Assembly (NCBI GenBank): GCA_023415575.1
Contig: JAEZKF010000007.1
Coordinates: forward strand, 1-64,000
Length of the DNA: 64,000 nt
Direction: 5' to 3'
Source of the DNA: Bacillota bacterium
GTDB lineage: Bacteria; Bacillota; Clostridia; Oscillospirales; Ruminococcaceae
Position numbers and translations under genes: made by a program. Positions 25,214-32,631 of this stretch are shown in pieces (position 1 is the stretch's first letter; each line of letters begins with the position of its first letter). Under the pieces are notes generated by a model. It made no database searches and was not told the origin of the DNA. It was given only the letters and a program-made list of their open reading frames with translations.

Positions 25214-25243
25214 AGTATAGCAGAAAAGTGTTGGGGCTGTCAA
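25214..25243 (-). promoter_or_regulatory. Sigma-A promoter of the ilv-leu operon
   Basis: On the minus strand TTGACA (25243-25238) and TATACT (25219-25214) are 18 bases apart. The start should fall near 25207, just before the ribosome binding site of the first leader peptide. Confidence 0.8.
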
Positions 25244-25409
25244 CAGCTATTTTTCATGTTTTTTTAATTATATGCAGAAATAGGCTGTGGGGTGCGGGGA
25301 GATTGTTGCAGGAAGAGTTTGATTTTACGCGGTATGATTTGCTTTTATTTTACAATTGTACTGTTTTATGGACATATTTTGTAGTATAATGAGAGTAATA
25401 TAAATAATT

Positions 25410-25494
25410 TGAACCCCGACTATAAAGTCAGGGTTCACGCAGTGGTGCACGCATAAGACATCTTTAAAATTTCAATCCACGCTTATTTAGCGAC
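25410..25494 (-). ncRNA. CRISPR-repeat-like guide RNA (CreR-like Cas-regulating RNA)
   Basis: On the minus strand a degenerate repeat runs from 25494 to 25469. It keeps the repeat's GTC start and exactly its last 12 bases (GTGGATTGAAAT, the crRNA 5' handle). The central palindrome has collapsed to a small CGCT/AGCG stem around an AAATA loop. Next come 31 bases of guide-like sequence (25468-25438), then a 12-bp perfect hairpin (one G-U pair) with a four-base loop (25437-25410) in the position of the next repeat or terminator. The guide matches a TTC-flanked site upstream of cas3. This architecture fits the CreR class of single crRNA-like RNAs that guide Cascade to repress cas promoters. Transcription is inferred, not observed. 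Confidence 0.7.
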
Positions 25495-25566
25495 AACCTA
25501 ATTGTATCAACCTCTGCTATCTATTGATGTCGCATTGTGCGAAAGTTTATGTAAGTAGCAATCATT

Positions 25567-25595
25567 TTTATCACTCAAATAGGCATATAGGACAA
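25567..25595 (-). promoter_or_regulatory. Candidate promoter of the crRNA-like gene
   Basis: Minus-strand TTGTCC (25595-25590) and GATAAA (25572-25567) are 17 bases apart, each matching four of six consensus positions. A start near 25560 would place the degenerate repeat about 65 bases into the RNA. The -35 box touches the end of the predicted Cascade target, which would allow self-limitation. Confidence 0.35.
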
Positions 25596-25629
25596 GATGA
25601 TGAGCATAAAGTAACACATCATTAAAGAA
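25592..25629 (-). promoter_or_regulatory. Predicted Cascade target site in the cas3 upstream region
   Basis: Minus-strand TTC (25629-25627) is the canonical type I-C PAM. The following 15 bases match the crRNA-like guide (TTTAAAGATGTCTTA) at 13 positions, with mismatches only at positions 6 and 12, and no match beyond position 15. In type I effector complexes every sixth guide base is flipped out and unpaired, so pairing over the seed would be complete. Limited pairing of this length is expected to allow binding without target destruction. The site lies about 245-285 bases upstream of the cas3 start. Confidence 0.65.
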
Positions 25630-25650
25630 GAATAGAGTCGGTGAGATAAA
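25622..25650 (+). promoter_or_regulatory. Weak candidate promoter for the cas operon
   Basis: TTAAAG (25622-25627) and GATAAA (25645-25650) are 17 bases apart but match the consensus poorly. It is listed because its -35 overlaps the PAM and seed of the predicted Cascade target. Another -10-like TATAAT lies at 25385-25390, further upstream. The true cas promoter is not settled from sequence. Confidence 0.25.
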
Positions 25651-25847
25651 TGAGTTTCTATCCACGCTCTCCTGACAGTTCAAGCTTTCATAACCTGTAC
25701 TTGCTCATCAGCTTGTTTTCCACCGAGTTAAGAACTTTACAACCCTTTTTATCACAAGAACTTCTTGTCTTTTTGAGATTGGTAGTCTGCTTATGCGTTC
25801 TCATCTGCATCCTCAACGAGGTGTTAAGGATACTCGGTAGAGAATAA
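25650..25847 (+). CDS. Small ORF upstream of cas3, doubtful
   Basis: A 65-codon ORF between the crRNA-like gene and cas3. GGTGAG lies six bases before the ATG. The C-terminal half has a hydrophobic run (LLVFLRLVVCLCVLICIL) that could span a membrane, followed by NEVLRILGRE. It overlaps a degenerate CRISPR repeat on the other strand. I do not recognise it. It could be a real small protein in the cas leader, conceivably a CreT-like toxin candidate next to a CreA/CreR-like RNA, or a chance frame. Confidence 0.2.
   Translation: MSFYPRSPDSSSFHNLYLLISLFSTELRTLQPFLSQELLVFLRLVVCLCVLICILNEVLRILGRE
25655..25676 (-). repeat. Second degenerate CRISPR repeat upstream of cas3
   Basis: On the minus strand this segment starts GTCA and continues GGAGAGCGTGGATAGAAA. 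The last 18 bases match 15 of 18 positions of the array repeat's 3' half. It looks like an array repeat with about ten bases deleted from its central palindrome. It also shares 13 of 14 bases with the matching part of the crRNA-like gene at 25469-25494. No obvious guide target or terminal hairpin follows it. Confidence 0.5.
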
Positions 25848-25874
25848 TCCATTGCTAATGGGGAGGGTTTTATT

Positions 25875-28352
25875 GTGTTTACTGCGCATATTCAATCTGA
25901 CACTGGAAGAGAACACAGCATAGCTGACCACAGCCGTGATGTTGCGAGGCTGTGTGAGGATTACGGCAGAAGGGTTGGCCTTGCCTCCTTATGCAAGCTG
26001 TGTGCGCTCATACATGATATGGGCAAGTTTACACAAGAGTTCCAAAACTATCTGTATTTTTGCCTACACAACCCGAATGATGCTTGGAAGTTGCGCGGCA
26101 CCGTCAACCACACCGGCGCCGGCGCACGGTATATCATGGAAACCTATGGAGTCTCCAAAGACCGGTACCGGAACATCTGCGCGCAGATTGTTGCCCTGGT
26201 TGTGACGGGGCATCACGGCGGGCTGCCAGATGTTTTGGATTCAGACGGGAAAAGCCCTTTTTTGCGCAAGATGGATTCGGTAGAACAAGAGGTGTATGAG
26301 GAGGCAAAGCGCAACTTCTTTCTGGAATGCTGCACTGAACAGGAAATTGACGACCTGTTTAACAAAGCCTGTGATGAGCTGCGTGTGATCAATAAGCTGC
26401 CAAAGCCGGAGAATCCGTCATACAACCCCTTATTCTTTTACATACACCTGATTGTAAAGTTTGCATACAGCTGCCTCATTGATGCTGACCGCTACGACAC
26501 CTACCGCTTTATGTCGGGAAAAGACGATTTACCTGCTATCAATACACAGGCGCTGTGGGCGGAACTATGCGAAAAGATTGAGCAGAAAACTGAAAGCATG
26601 CCAAACCGCTACGCAATTGATTCCTTGCGCAAAGAGTGCTCCGACGCCTGCCTGTCCGCCGCAGAAGGCGAAAGCGGCATTTACCGTTTGTGCCTCCCTA
26701 CCGGACTTGGCAAGACGCTGAGCAGCCTGCGGTTTGCGCTGCATCATGCAAAAAAGACACACAAGGACCGTATCTTCTATATCATCCCCTATAAAACCAT
26801 CATCGACCAAACTGCCAAAACCTTTACAGAGGTCTTTGACCATCCGGGAATAATGCTTGAGCATCATTCGGACATCATACCTGAAGATGCCGTAAGGGAG
26901 CTGCTGCATGATAAAGGAGTATCCGAGGATAACCTTACCGCACTGCAGGAGGAGCTGCAACGCTGGGAGCTGACAACCGAGCGGTATGACAGCCCCATCA
27001 TACTGACCACCCTGGTTCAATTTTTCAACTCTTTTTACGGTTCCTCTGGCAGCTTGCGGCGGCTGCACCGGTTTGCAAACTCGGTTATCGTGTTTGACGA
27101 GGTGCAGACCGTACCGGTCAAATGCATCCATCTGTTCAATATGGCGGTAAACTTTCTAACCTCGATATGCGGTTCAACGGTGGTGCTGTGTACCGCGACA
27201 CAGCCCGGACTTGAACGAGCACACTACAAGCTTCATATCGGCGATAAAGCGGATATAGTCAGCAACTACGAGGATATCTTTCGTGCAACCAAGCGTGTGG
27301 AGATTTTACCTCGCCTTCGGATTGGTGGTTACAACAGTGCAGAGCTTGCCGATTTTGTTCTGGACAAGCTGGACGAAAACCGCAGCCTGCTTGCCATCCT
27401 AAACACGAAGACGGATGCTGCTTCCCTGTTTTATGAACTTTCGCGTATCAACGAGGCTTTGCCTGAAGACGAGCGTTTTTTCCTATGCTATCTGAGCACC
27501 AGCCTTTGCCCAGCCCACCGTCGGGAGATTATCAAAGAGCTTTCCGAAGCGTTGAAAGACCCCTCTTACCCCCAAAAGATTATTTGCGTCAGCACGCAGA
27601 TCATTGAGGCCGGTATCGATGTTTCCTTTGCCTGTGTTGTGCGTGCACTTGCAGGACTAGACTGCATTGCACAGGCGGCCGGACGATGCAACCGTAACGG
27701 CGATGCGGCGGTCGGGCACGTATATCTTGTAAACATTGCAAAGGAAAACCTCGACAAGCTGCCCGAGATTAAGATAGGGGCGGAAAAATGCAGGCAGATT
27801 CTTGAAGAAAGCAACATGGGTCGCCTTCCGTTTGAGGGTGACCTGCTATCTCCTGCCGCCATAAACCACTACTTTAGGCTGTACTATGATGATTTTGACC
27901 CAAAAATGGATTACCCGTTCTATATCAATGACGTATCCATGAATGCTAACATATTTGATTTATTAAACCAGAACTATCGTTTTGCTCAAATCGTAAGAGA
28001 TAATTTTAAATACAAACTCATGCTTCTTCACGCATACAAAACCGCTGCAAGGCATTTTGAGGTGATTGACAGCAACACCATCCCGGTGCTTGTCCCTTAC
28101 GGCGAGGAGGGTAAGCGTATTATAGCCGCACTCAACGGCAACTGTTCATTAGAGATTCAAAAGCTTGAACTGGGTAAGGCCCAGCAGTACAGTGTAAACC
28201 TGTTCCGCTACCAATTCGATGAGTTGGTTAATCATAAGGGTGCCATAAAGCCACTACTGAATGGAGGTGTTTTTGCTCTTAATGAATCCCACTATAGCAA
28301 CACACTCGGTGTTATATCCGAATCAGAACTAATGCCGTTTTTAAACCAATAA
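25875..28352 (+). CDS. cas3: CRISPR-associated nuclease-helicase Cas3 (type I-C)
   Basis: An 825-residue fusion of an HD nuclease and a superfamily 2 helicase, which degrades DNA bound by Cascade. The HD signature LIHDMGKFTQEFQ is at residues ~45-57 and a second metal-site His lies in the TGHHGG segment. The helicase has Walker A PTGLGKT (~275), DEVQ (~408) and motif III CTATQP, then the C-terminal motif VI-like QAAGRCNRNG. The start is GTG at 25875 with GGGGAGGG upstream. It is the first gene of the cas operon, 21 bases before cas5c. Confidence 0.95.
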   Translation: MFTAHIQSDTGREHSIADHSRDVARLCEDYGRRVGLASLCKLCALIHDMGKFTQEFQNYLYFCLHNPNDAWKLRGTVNHTGAGARYIMETYGVSKDRYRNICAQIVALVVTGHHGGLPDVLDSDGKSPFLRKMDSVEQEVYEEAKRNFFLECCTEQEIDDLFNKACDELRVINKLPKPENPSYNPLFFYIHLIVKFAYSCLIDADRYDTYRFMSGKDDLPAINTQALWAELCEKIEQKTESMPNRYAIDSLRKECSDACLSAAEGESGIYRLCLPTGLGKTLSSLRFALHHAKKTHKDRIFYIIPYKTIIDQTAKTFTEVFDHPGIMLEHHSDIIPEDAVRELLHDKGVSEDNLTALQEELQRWELTTERYDSPIILTTLVQFFNSFYGSSGSLRRLHRFANSVIVFDEVQTVPVKCIHLFNMAVNFLTSICGSTVVLCTATQPGLERAHYKLHIGDKADIVSNYEDIFRATKRVEILPRLRIGGYNSAELADFVLDKLDENRSLLAILNTKTDAASLFYELSRINEALPEDERFFLCYLSTSLCPAHRREIIKELSEALKDPSYPQKIICVSTQIIEAGIDVSFACVVRALAGLDCIAQAAGRCNRNGDAAVGHVYLVNIAKENLDKLPEIKIGAEKCRQILEESNMGRLPFEGDLLSPAAINHYFRLYYDDFDPKMDYPFYINDVSMNANIFDLLNQNYRFAQIVRDNFKYKLMLLHAYKTAARHFEVIDSNTIPVLVPYGEEGKRIIAALNGNCSLEIQKLELGKAQQYSVNLFRYQFDELVNHKGAIKPLLNGGVFALNESHYSNTLGVISESELMPFLNQ

Positions 28353-28372
28353 CCAGCAAATGAGGTGATGAA

Positions 28373-29098
28373 ATGCAAAAGGCAAACAGCGTAGAACTCC
28401 GGGTATGGGGGCGCTCGGCGCTGTTCAGCGACCCGGTCACGCGTCTGGGCGGAGAAAAGTTCTCCTACCAGATTCCCACCTATCAGGCGCTCAAGGGAAT
28501 ACTGGAATCCGTGTATTGGAAGCCGACCTTTATCTGGTATGTGGATGAGGTGCGCGTGATGAACCCCATACAGACACAATCCCGCGGCGTGCGGCCGATT
28601 GGCTACGGCGGTGGAAACACCCTGTCGTATTACACCTATCTCAAAGATGTCGAGTATCAGGTTCGGGCGCATTTTGAGTGGAACACAAACCGTCCGGAGC
28701 TTGCCGACGACCGCAACGAAAACAAGCACTACTTTATCGCCAAGCGGATGATTGAGCGCGGCGGTCGACGCGATATCTTCTTAGGCACGCGGGAGTGTCA
28801 GGGGTATGTCGAGCCCTGTGTATTCGGCGAGGGCGAAGGGGCATATGACGACATTGAGGAGCTTTCATTCGGCATTATGGTACACGGAATCGACTATCCC
28901 GATGAAACGGGCAACAATCGGTTGGGTGTTCGCCTGTGGACGCCTGTCATGAAGAGAGGGGTAGTGCGTTTCTGCCGACCAGAGGAGTGCACCATCCGCA
29001 GGGATGTCCGCGAGATGACACCCAAGCGGTTTGACCAAAGCAATTTCAGCGGACTATCCGAATTTTATGAGGGGGAGGATTGTATTGAGTTGGTTTGA
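28373..29098 (+). CDS. cas5c: Cas5c, type I-C crRNA-processing endoribonuclease
   Basis: A 241-residue Cas5 of the Dvulg (type I-C) branch. This subtype lacks Cas6, and Cas5c itself cuts the repeat RNA below its hairpin and stays bound to the 5' handle. VELRVWGRSALFSDPVTRLGGEKFSYQIPTYQALKGILESVYW is the conserved N-terminal ferredoxin-like fold, and MTPKRFDQSNFSGL near the C terminus is typical. GAGGTG precedes the ATG. It overlaps cas8c by 14 bases. Confidence 0.95.
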   Translation: MQKANSVELRVWGRSALFSDPVTRLGGEKFSYQIPTYQALKGILESVYWKPTFIWYVDEVRVMNPIQTQSRGVRPIGYGGGNTLSYYTYLKDVEYQVRAHFEWNTNRPELADDRNENKHYFIAKRMIERGGRRDIFLGTRECQGYVEPCVFGEGEGAYDDIEELSFGIMVHGIDYPDETGNNRLGVRLWTPVMKRGVVRFCRPEECTIRRDVREMTPKRFDQSNFSGLSEFYEGEDCIELV

Positions 29099-31076
29099 GA
29101 GGCTCTATGAAACATATGACAACTGCAGCAAATTTATCGGCGTAAAACTGGACAAGGCCCCTCCCCTTTTGCCGATTGCACATACCACGCAAAATGCCCA
29201 TATTGAAATAACCATCCGCGATGACGGCACCTTCTCCGGGGCAGAGATCATCACAAAGTCGAAGGTAGAGGATGAGATTGGGCGGGAGATTACCATCATC
29301 CCCTGCACAGAAGACTCCAACAGTCGCGCAGGCAAGGCAGAATTTCCCCACCCCTTGTGCGACAAGCTGCAATATGTTGCAGGAGATTACATAAAATACG
29401 GTGGTACAAAGGGGCCTGACTCACATCAAAAGTATCTTGCACAGCTAAAGGCTTGGTGTGATTCTCCGCATTCCTGCACGGAGATACAAGCAATTTACGC
29501 TTACTTAAGCAAGGGAACCGTAATCAGTGACCTCATCTCCTGCGGGCTTATGCAGTGCAAGGAGGATGGAACAGTAAAGGGCAGATGGCCGGATGGAATC
29601 GACCTTAATGTCGAACCTCTGGAGGCCTTCGTCCGCTTTATCGTTCATGTTCCGGGAGAACCTTTACACAAGGTGTGGCAAAGCCCTGCTGTATGGCAAA
29701 GCTATGTCGACTACCTGCTTGACAGCCAGTCTGAGAAAAGCCTATGTTATGTGACCGGAGCGGTGATCCCCTGCTCGGACAAGCACCCTGCCAAGCTACG
29801 CCATATCGGCGATAAGGCAAAGCTGATTTCGGCAAACGATACCTCAGGTTATACCTTCCGGGGTCGGTTTACAGATGATGAGCAGACCGTGCGTGTAGGC
29901 TTTCTGCCTTCTCAAAAGGCTCATGCCGCGCTGCGCTGGCTGATATCGCGACAGGGAATGCGAAATGATGAGCAGTCGATTGTCATTTGGGGCACGAAAA
30001 ATGAATCCTTTCCCATCATACTGAAGGACAGTGCTGATCTTTTGAACGAATCAGACGCGCAACAAGAATATGAGGACGACTTTCCGGACATCATGCCCGA
30101 TGCCCGCTTTGAACTTCCCGAAACCGAGGACGATCTCGCAAGGCGAATAAATTCCTGTATGAGCGGGTATTGGAAATCCTTTAACAATGAGCAATCTACT
30201 GCTGTAATCATGGCTGTGGAGGCTGCGACAGTAGGCAGACTTTCCATTACCTATTATCGTGAGCTGACGGGTTCAAGATATCTTGAAAAGCTGATTAACT
30301 GGCACACCTCCTGTGCGTGGCTTCACACTTACAAAAGGGAGTTTGATAGCACGGAAGAATCAAGCAAGAAAGGCAAGGCGAGAGTCGTCACCTTTTATGG
30401 TGCTCCAGCCCCCATGCAGATTGCAGAGGCTGCATATGGCAAAAACTGCTCTGATAAGCTTAAAAAGGCTACGGTTGAGCGGCTGATGCCCTGCATTATC
30501 GATGGCAAACCACTGCCGTATGATATTGTTCAATCGGTGGTTCGGCGGGCCTCGCGATGCACGGAAATTGACGACTACAGTTGGGAAAAAGCACTCAGCA
30601 TTGCCTGTGCGTTGGTTAAAAAATATCGACTCGATAAGAGTAATAACAAGGAGGAATGGAGTATGGGAGTTGACAACAGTCAATTAAACCGAAGCTATCT
30701 GTATGGTCGGCTGCTTGCCGTCGCTCAAGAGATTGAGTCGTGGGCATTGTATGAATCCGATGCCAAAAGGGAAACCACAGCAGAAAGAATGATGCACCAG
30801 TTCTCTAAAACGCCTTACAAGACCTGGGCAAACATACGAAAAAACCTTAGTCCGTACCTGAAACGTCTGGGCGATAAAGCAGAGGGGCTGGATGATTTAC
30901 TAAACCAAATAAGTGACCTGCTATCCTTTGAAGATTACACCAGCACAGAACCTCTTGAGGATGTATGGCTTTTGGGATACTCCTCACAACGCAAGGTTTT
31001 TATTGACCAGCGCAAAGAACGTATGGCGGCAGCCAAAGAGAAAAAACTCAAGGCTGATTCCGTAGACAACAAATAA
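29085..31076 (+). CDS. cas8c: Cas8c, type I-C Cascade large subunit
   Basis: A 663-residue Csd1-family large subunit that recognises the PAM and helps open target DNA. The translation begins at a TTG (29085), giving SWFERLYETYDNCSKFIG. GGGGGAGG lies six bases upstream and this matches the family N terminus, so the more upstream in-frame start at 29031 is not used. Features include NLSF-like YHSPV-equivalent segments, the basic KKAT patch and a C-terminal helical region (small-subunit-like), since the I-C small subunit is usually translated from an internal start of this gene. An ATG at 30663 with GAGGAATG nearby is a candidate for that internal start. Confidence 0.92.
   Translation: MSWFERLYETYDNCSKFIGVKLDKAPPLLPIAHTTQNAHIEITIRDDGTFSGAEIITKSKVEDEIGREITIIPCTEDSNSRAGKAEFPHPLCDKLQYVAGDYIKYGGTKGPDSHQKYLAQLKAWCDSPHSCTEIQAIYAYLSKGTVISDLISCGLMQCKEDGTVKGRWPDGIDLNVEPLEAFVRFIVHVPGEPLHKVWQSPAVWQSYVDYLLDSQSEKSLCYVTGAVIPCSDKHPAKLRHIGDKAKLISANDTSGYTFRGRFTDDEQTVRVGFLPSQKAHAALRWLISRQGMRNDEQSIVIWGTKNESFPIILKDSADLLNESDAQQEYEDDFPDIMPDARFELPETEDDLARRINSCMSGYWKSFNNEQSTAVIMAVEAATVGRLSITYYRELTGSRYLEKLINWHTSCAWLHTYKREFDSTEESSKKGKARVVTFYGAPAPMQIAEAAYGKNCSDKLKKATVERLMPCIIDGKPLPYDIVQSVVRRASRCTEIDDYSWEKALSIACALVKKYRLDKSNNKEEWSMGVDNSQLNRSYLYGRLLAVAQEIESWALYESDAKRETTAERMMHQFSKTPYKTWANIRKNLSPYLKRLGDKAEGLDDLLNQISDLLSFEDYTSTEPLEDVWLLGYSSQRKVFIDQRKERMAAAKEKKLKADSVDNK
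30663..31076 (+). CDS. Candidate internally initiated Cas11c small subunit
   Basis: In type I-C systems the Cascade small subunit (Cas11c) is made from an internal start inside cas8c. Within this gene AAGGAGGAATGGAGT lies just before an in-frame ATG at 30663, giving MGVDNSQLNRSYLYGRL and a helical protein of 137 residues, the expected size and region. Its ribosome binding site is one of the strongest in the operon despite being inside a gene. The function is inferred from the known subtype behaviour. Confidence 0.7.
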   Translation: MGVDNSQLNRSYLYGRLLAVAQEIESWALYESDAKRETTAERMMHQFSKTPYKTWANIRKNLSPYLKRLGDKAEGLDDLLNQISDLLSFEDYTSTEPLEDVWLLGYSSQRKVFIDQRKERMAAAKEKKLKADSVDNK

Positions 31077-31094
31077 TAGTAAAGGAGAATGATT

Positions 31095-31955
31095 ATGAAC
31101 ACATTAAATCATAAAGTAGATTTTGCGGCCGTGGTATGGGTAAAGAATGCTAATCCGAACGGAGACCCGCTCAATGGCAACCGCCCCCGCGAGGATTATG
31201 ATGGGTTTGGCGAGATTTCGGATGTTTGCATCAAACGTAAGATTCGCAACCGTCTGCAGGATATGGGTCAAAGCATCTTTGTACAGTCGGATGACCGCGC
31301 AGATGATGGGTGCAAAAGCCTTCGGGAACGCGCTGATGCTTTCGCCGAACTGAAAAAGGCAGAGTCAAACAAGGATAAGGAGCTTTATATCAAGCTTGCG
31401 TGTGAAAGATGGATAGATGTGCGCAGCTTTGGTCAGCTGTTCGCTTTCAAGAATGCAAAAGCCGGCGAAGGTGTCTCAGTCAGTGTGCGCGGGCCGGTAT
31501 CAATACATACAGCTGTCAGCGTTGCTCCCATCCAAATTTCATCTATGCAGATTACGAAAAGTGTCAACAGCGAGACTGGTGAAAAGAAGACATCCGACAC
31601 AATGGGAACCAAACATCGCGTTGACTATGGGATGTATGTTTTTTACGGCAGCATCAATCCACAGCTTGCTTCAAAGACGGGCTTTACAGACGAGGATGCA
31701 AAGCTGATTCATGAGGCGCTTAAGACCTTGTTTGAGAATGATGCTTCATCTGCTCGTCCGGACGGCAGTATGGTAGTGCGCAAGCTCTACTGGTGGGAAC
31801 ACAACTGCGCAAGCGGACAGTATCCTTCGGCAAAGGTTCACCACAGCGTTCAGGTTGCACTGAAAGAGGGTTGCAACCCCAAGCTGGTTGACTCCTATCA
31901 AATCACCTGCACTCCGCTTGAAGGTTTGGCGTGTGAAGAATATGACGGAATATAG
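31095..31955 (+). CDS. cas7c: Cas7c (Csd2), type I-C Cascade backbone subunit
   Basis: A 286-residue Csd2-family protein that polymerises along the crRNA spacer. VDFAAVVWVKNANPNGDPLNGNRPRED is the signature N terminus, with DVRSFGQLFAFK and a C-terminal YWWEHNCASGQYPSAKVHHSVQV. AAAGGAG stands seven bases before the ATG at 31095, which is preferred over the ATG two codons earlier. It overlaps cas4 by 14 bases. Confidence 0.95.
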   Translation: MNTLNHKVDFAAVVWVKNANPNGDPLNGNRPREDYDGFGEISDVCIKRKIRNRLQDMGQSIFVQSDDRADDGCKSLRERADAFAELKKAESNKDKELYIKLACERWIDVRSFGQLFAFKNAKAGEGVSVSVRGPVSIHTAVSVAPIQISSMQITKSVNSETGEKKTSDTMGTKHRVDYGMYVFYGSINPQLASKTGFTDEDAKLIHEALKTLFENDASSARPDGSMVVRKLYWWEHNCASGQYPSAKVHHSVQVALKEGCNPKLVDSYQITCTPLEGLACEEYDGI

Positions 31956-32631
31956 CGAAGAGGATTTCCTGCCGCTATCCGGCATACAACATTTCACCTT
32001 TTGCCGCAGGCAGTGGGCACTCATCCACATTGAACAAGCGTGGAAAGATAATCTGCTGACCGTGGAAGGCAACATCCTACATGAACGGGCGCACGATGCC
32101 GCATATAACGAAACACGCGGCGACATCATCATTACTCGTGGGATGCCGGTATTCTCGCGAACTCTGGGCACAAACGGTGTATGTGATGTAGTTGAGCTTC
32201 ACCGTAGTGAAAAAGGCATACGGCTAAATGGCAGGGACGGTCTGTTCCTGCCTGTGCCCGTTGAGTACAAGCGCGGCAAACCCAAAGAGGGGGATGAAGA
32301 TGTATTACAGCTTACAGCACAGGCCATCTGTCTTTCGGAAATGCTCGGATGTGACATAAGTGAGGGATTTCTGTATTACGGAGAACCCGCCCGGCGCACA
32401 CGTGTGGTCATTGATGCATCCTTAAAAGAGAAGGTTTGCGCATCGTTTGCCGAGATGCATGAGCTATATGCGCGCAGATATACACCGCGTGTTAAACCCA
32501 CTAAGGCCTGTCAGTTATGTTCCCTCAAAGACCTGTGTTTGCCTAAACTGCTTAAAAAACGGCCGGTATCCGAATATCTGAGCAGCCGCATAAAAGAAAT
32601 CAAAGATAATGAGGGTGGGGATATGATATGA
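31942..32631 (+). CDS. cas4: Cas4 exonuclease, PAM-selecting adaptation factor
   Basis: A 229-residue RecB-like nuclease with an iron-sulphur cluster. The N-terminal FTFCRRQWALIHIEQAW and the C-terminal CQLCSLKDLC supply the four cysteines. The nuclease core shows GVCDVVELH and PVEYKRGKPK (Asp and Glu-x-Lys motifs). Cas4 trims prespacers and ensures integration next to the correct PAM together with Cas1-Cas2. The ATG at 31942 lies inside the end of cas7c, and a GTG three codons earlier is possible. Confidence 0.93.
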   Translation: MTEYSEEDFLPLSGIQHFTFCRRQWALIHIEQAWKDNLLTVEGNILHERAHDAAYNETRGDIIITRGMPVFSRTLGTNGVCDVVELHRSEKGIRLNGRDGLFLPVPVEYKRGKPKEGDEDVLQLTAQAICLSEMLGCDISEGFLYYGEPARRTRVVIDASLKEKVCASFAEMHELYARRYTPRVKPTKACQLCSLKDLCLPKLLKKRPVSEYLSSRIKEIKDNEGGDMI

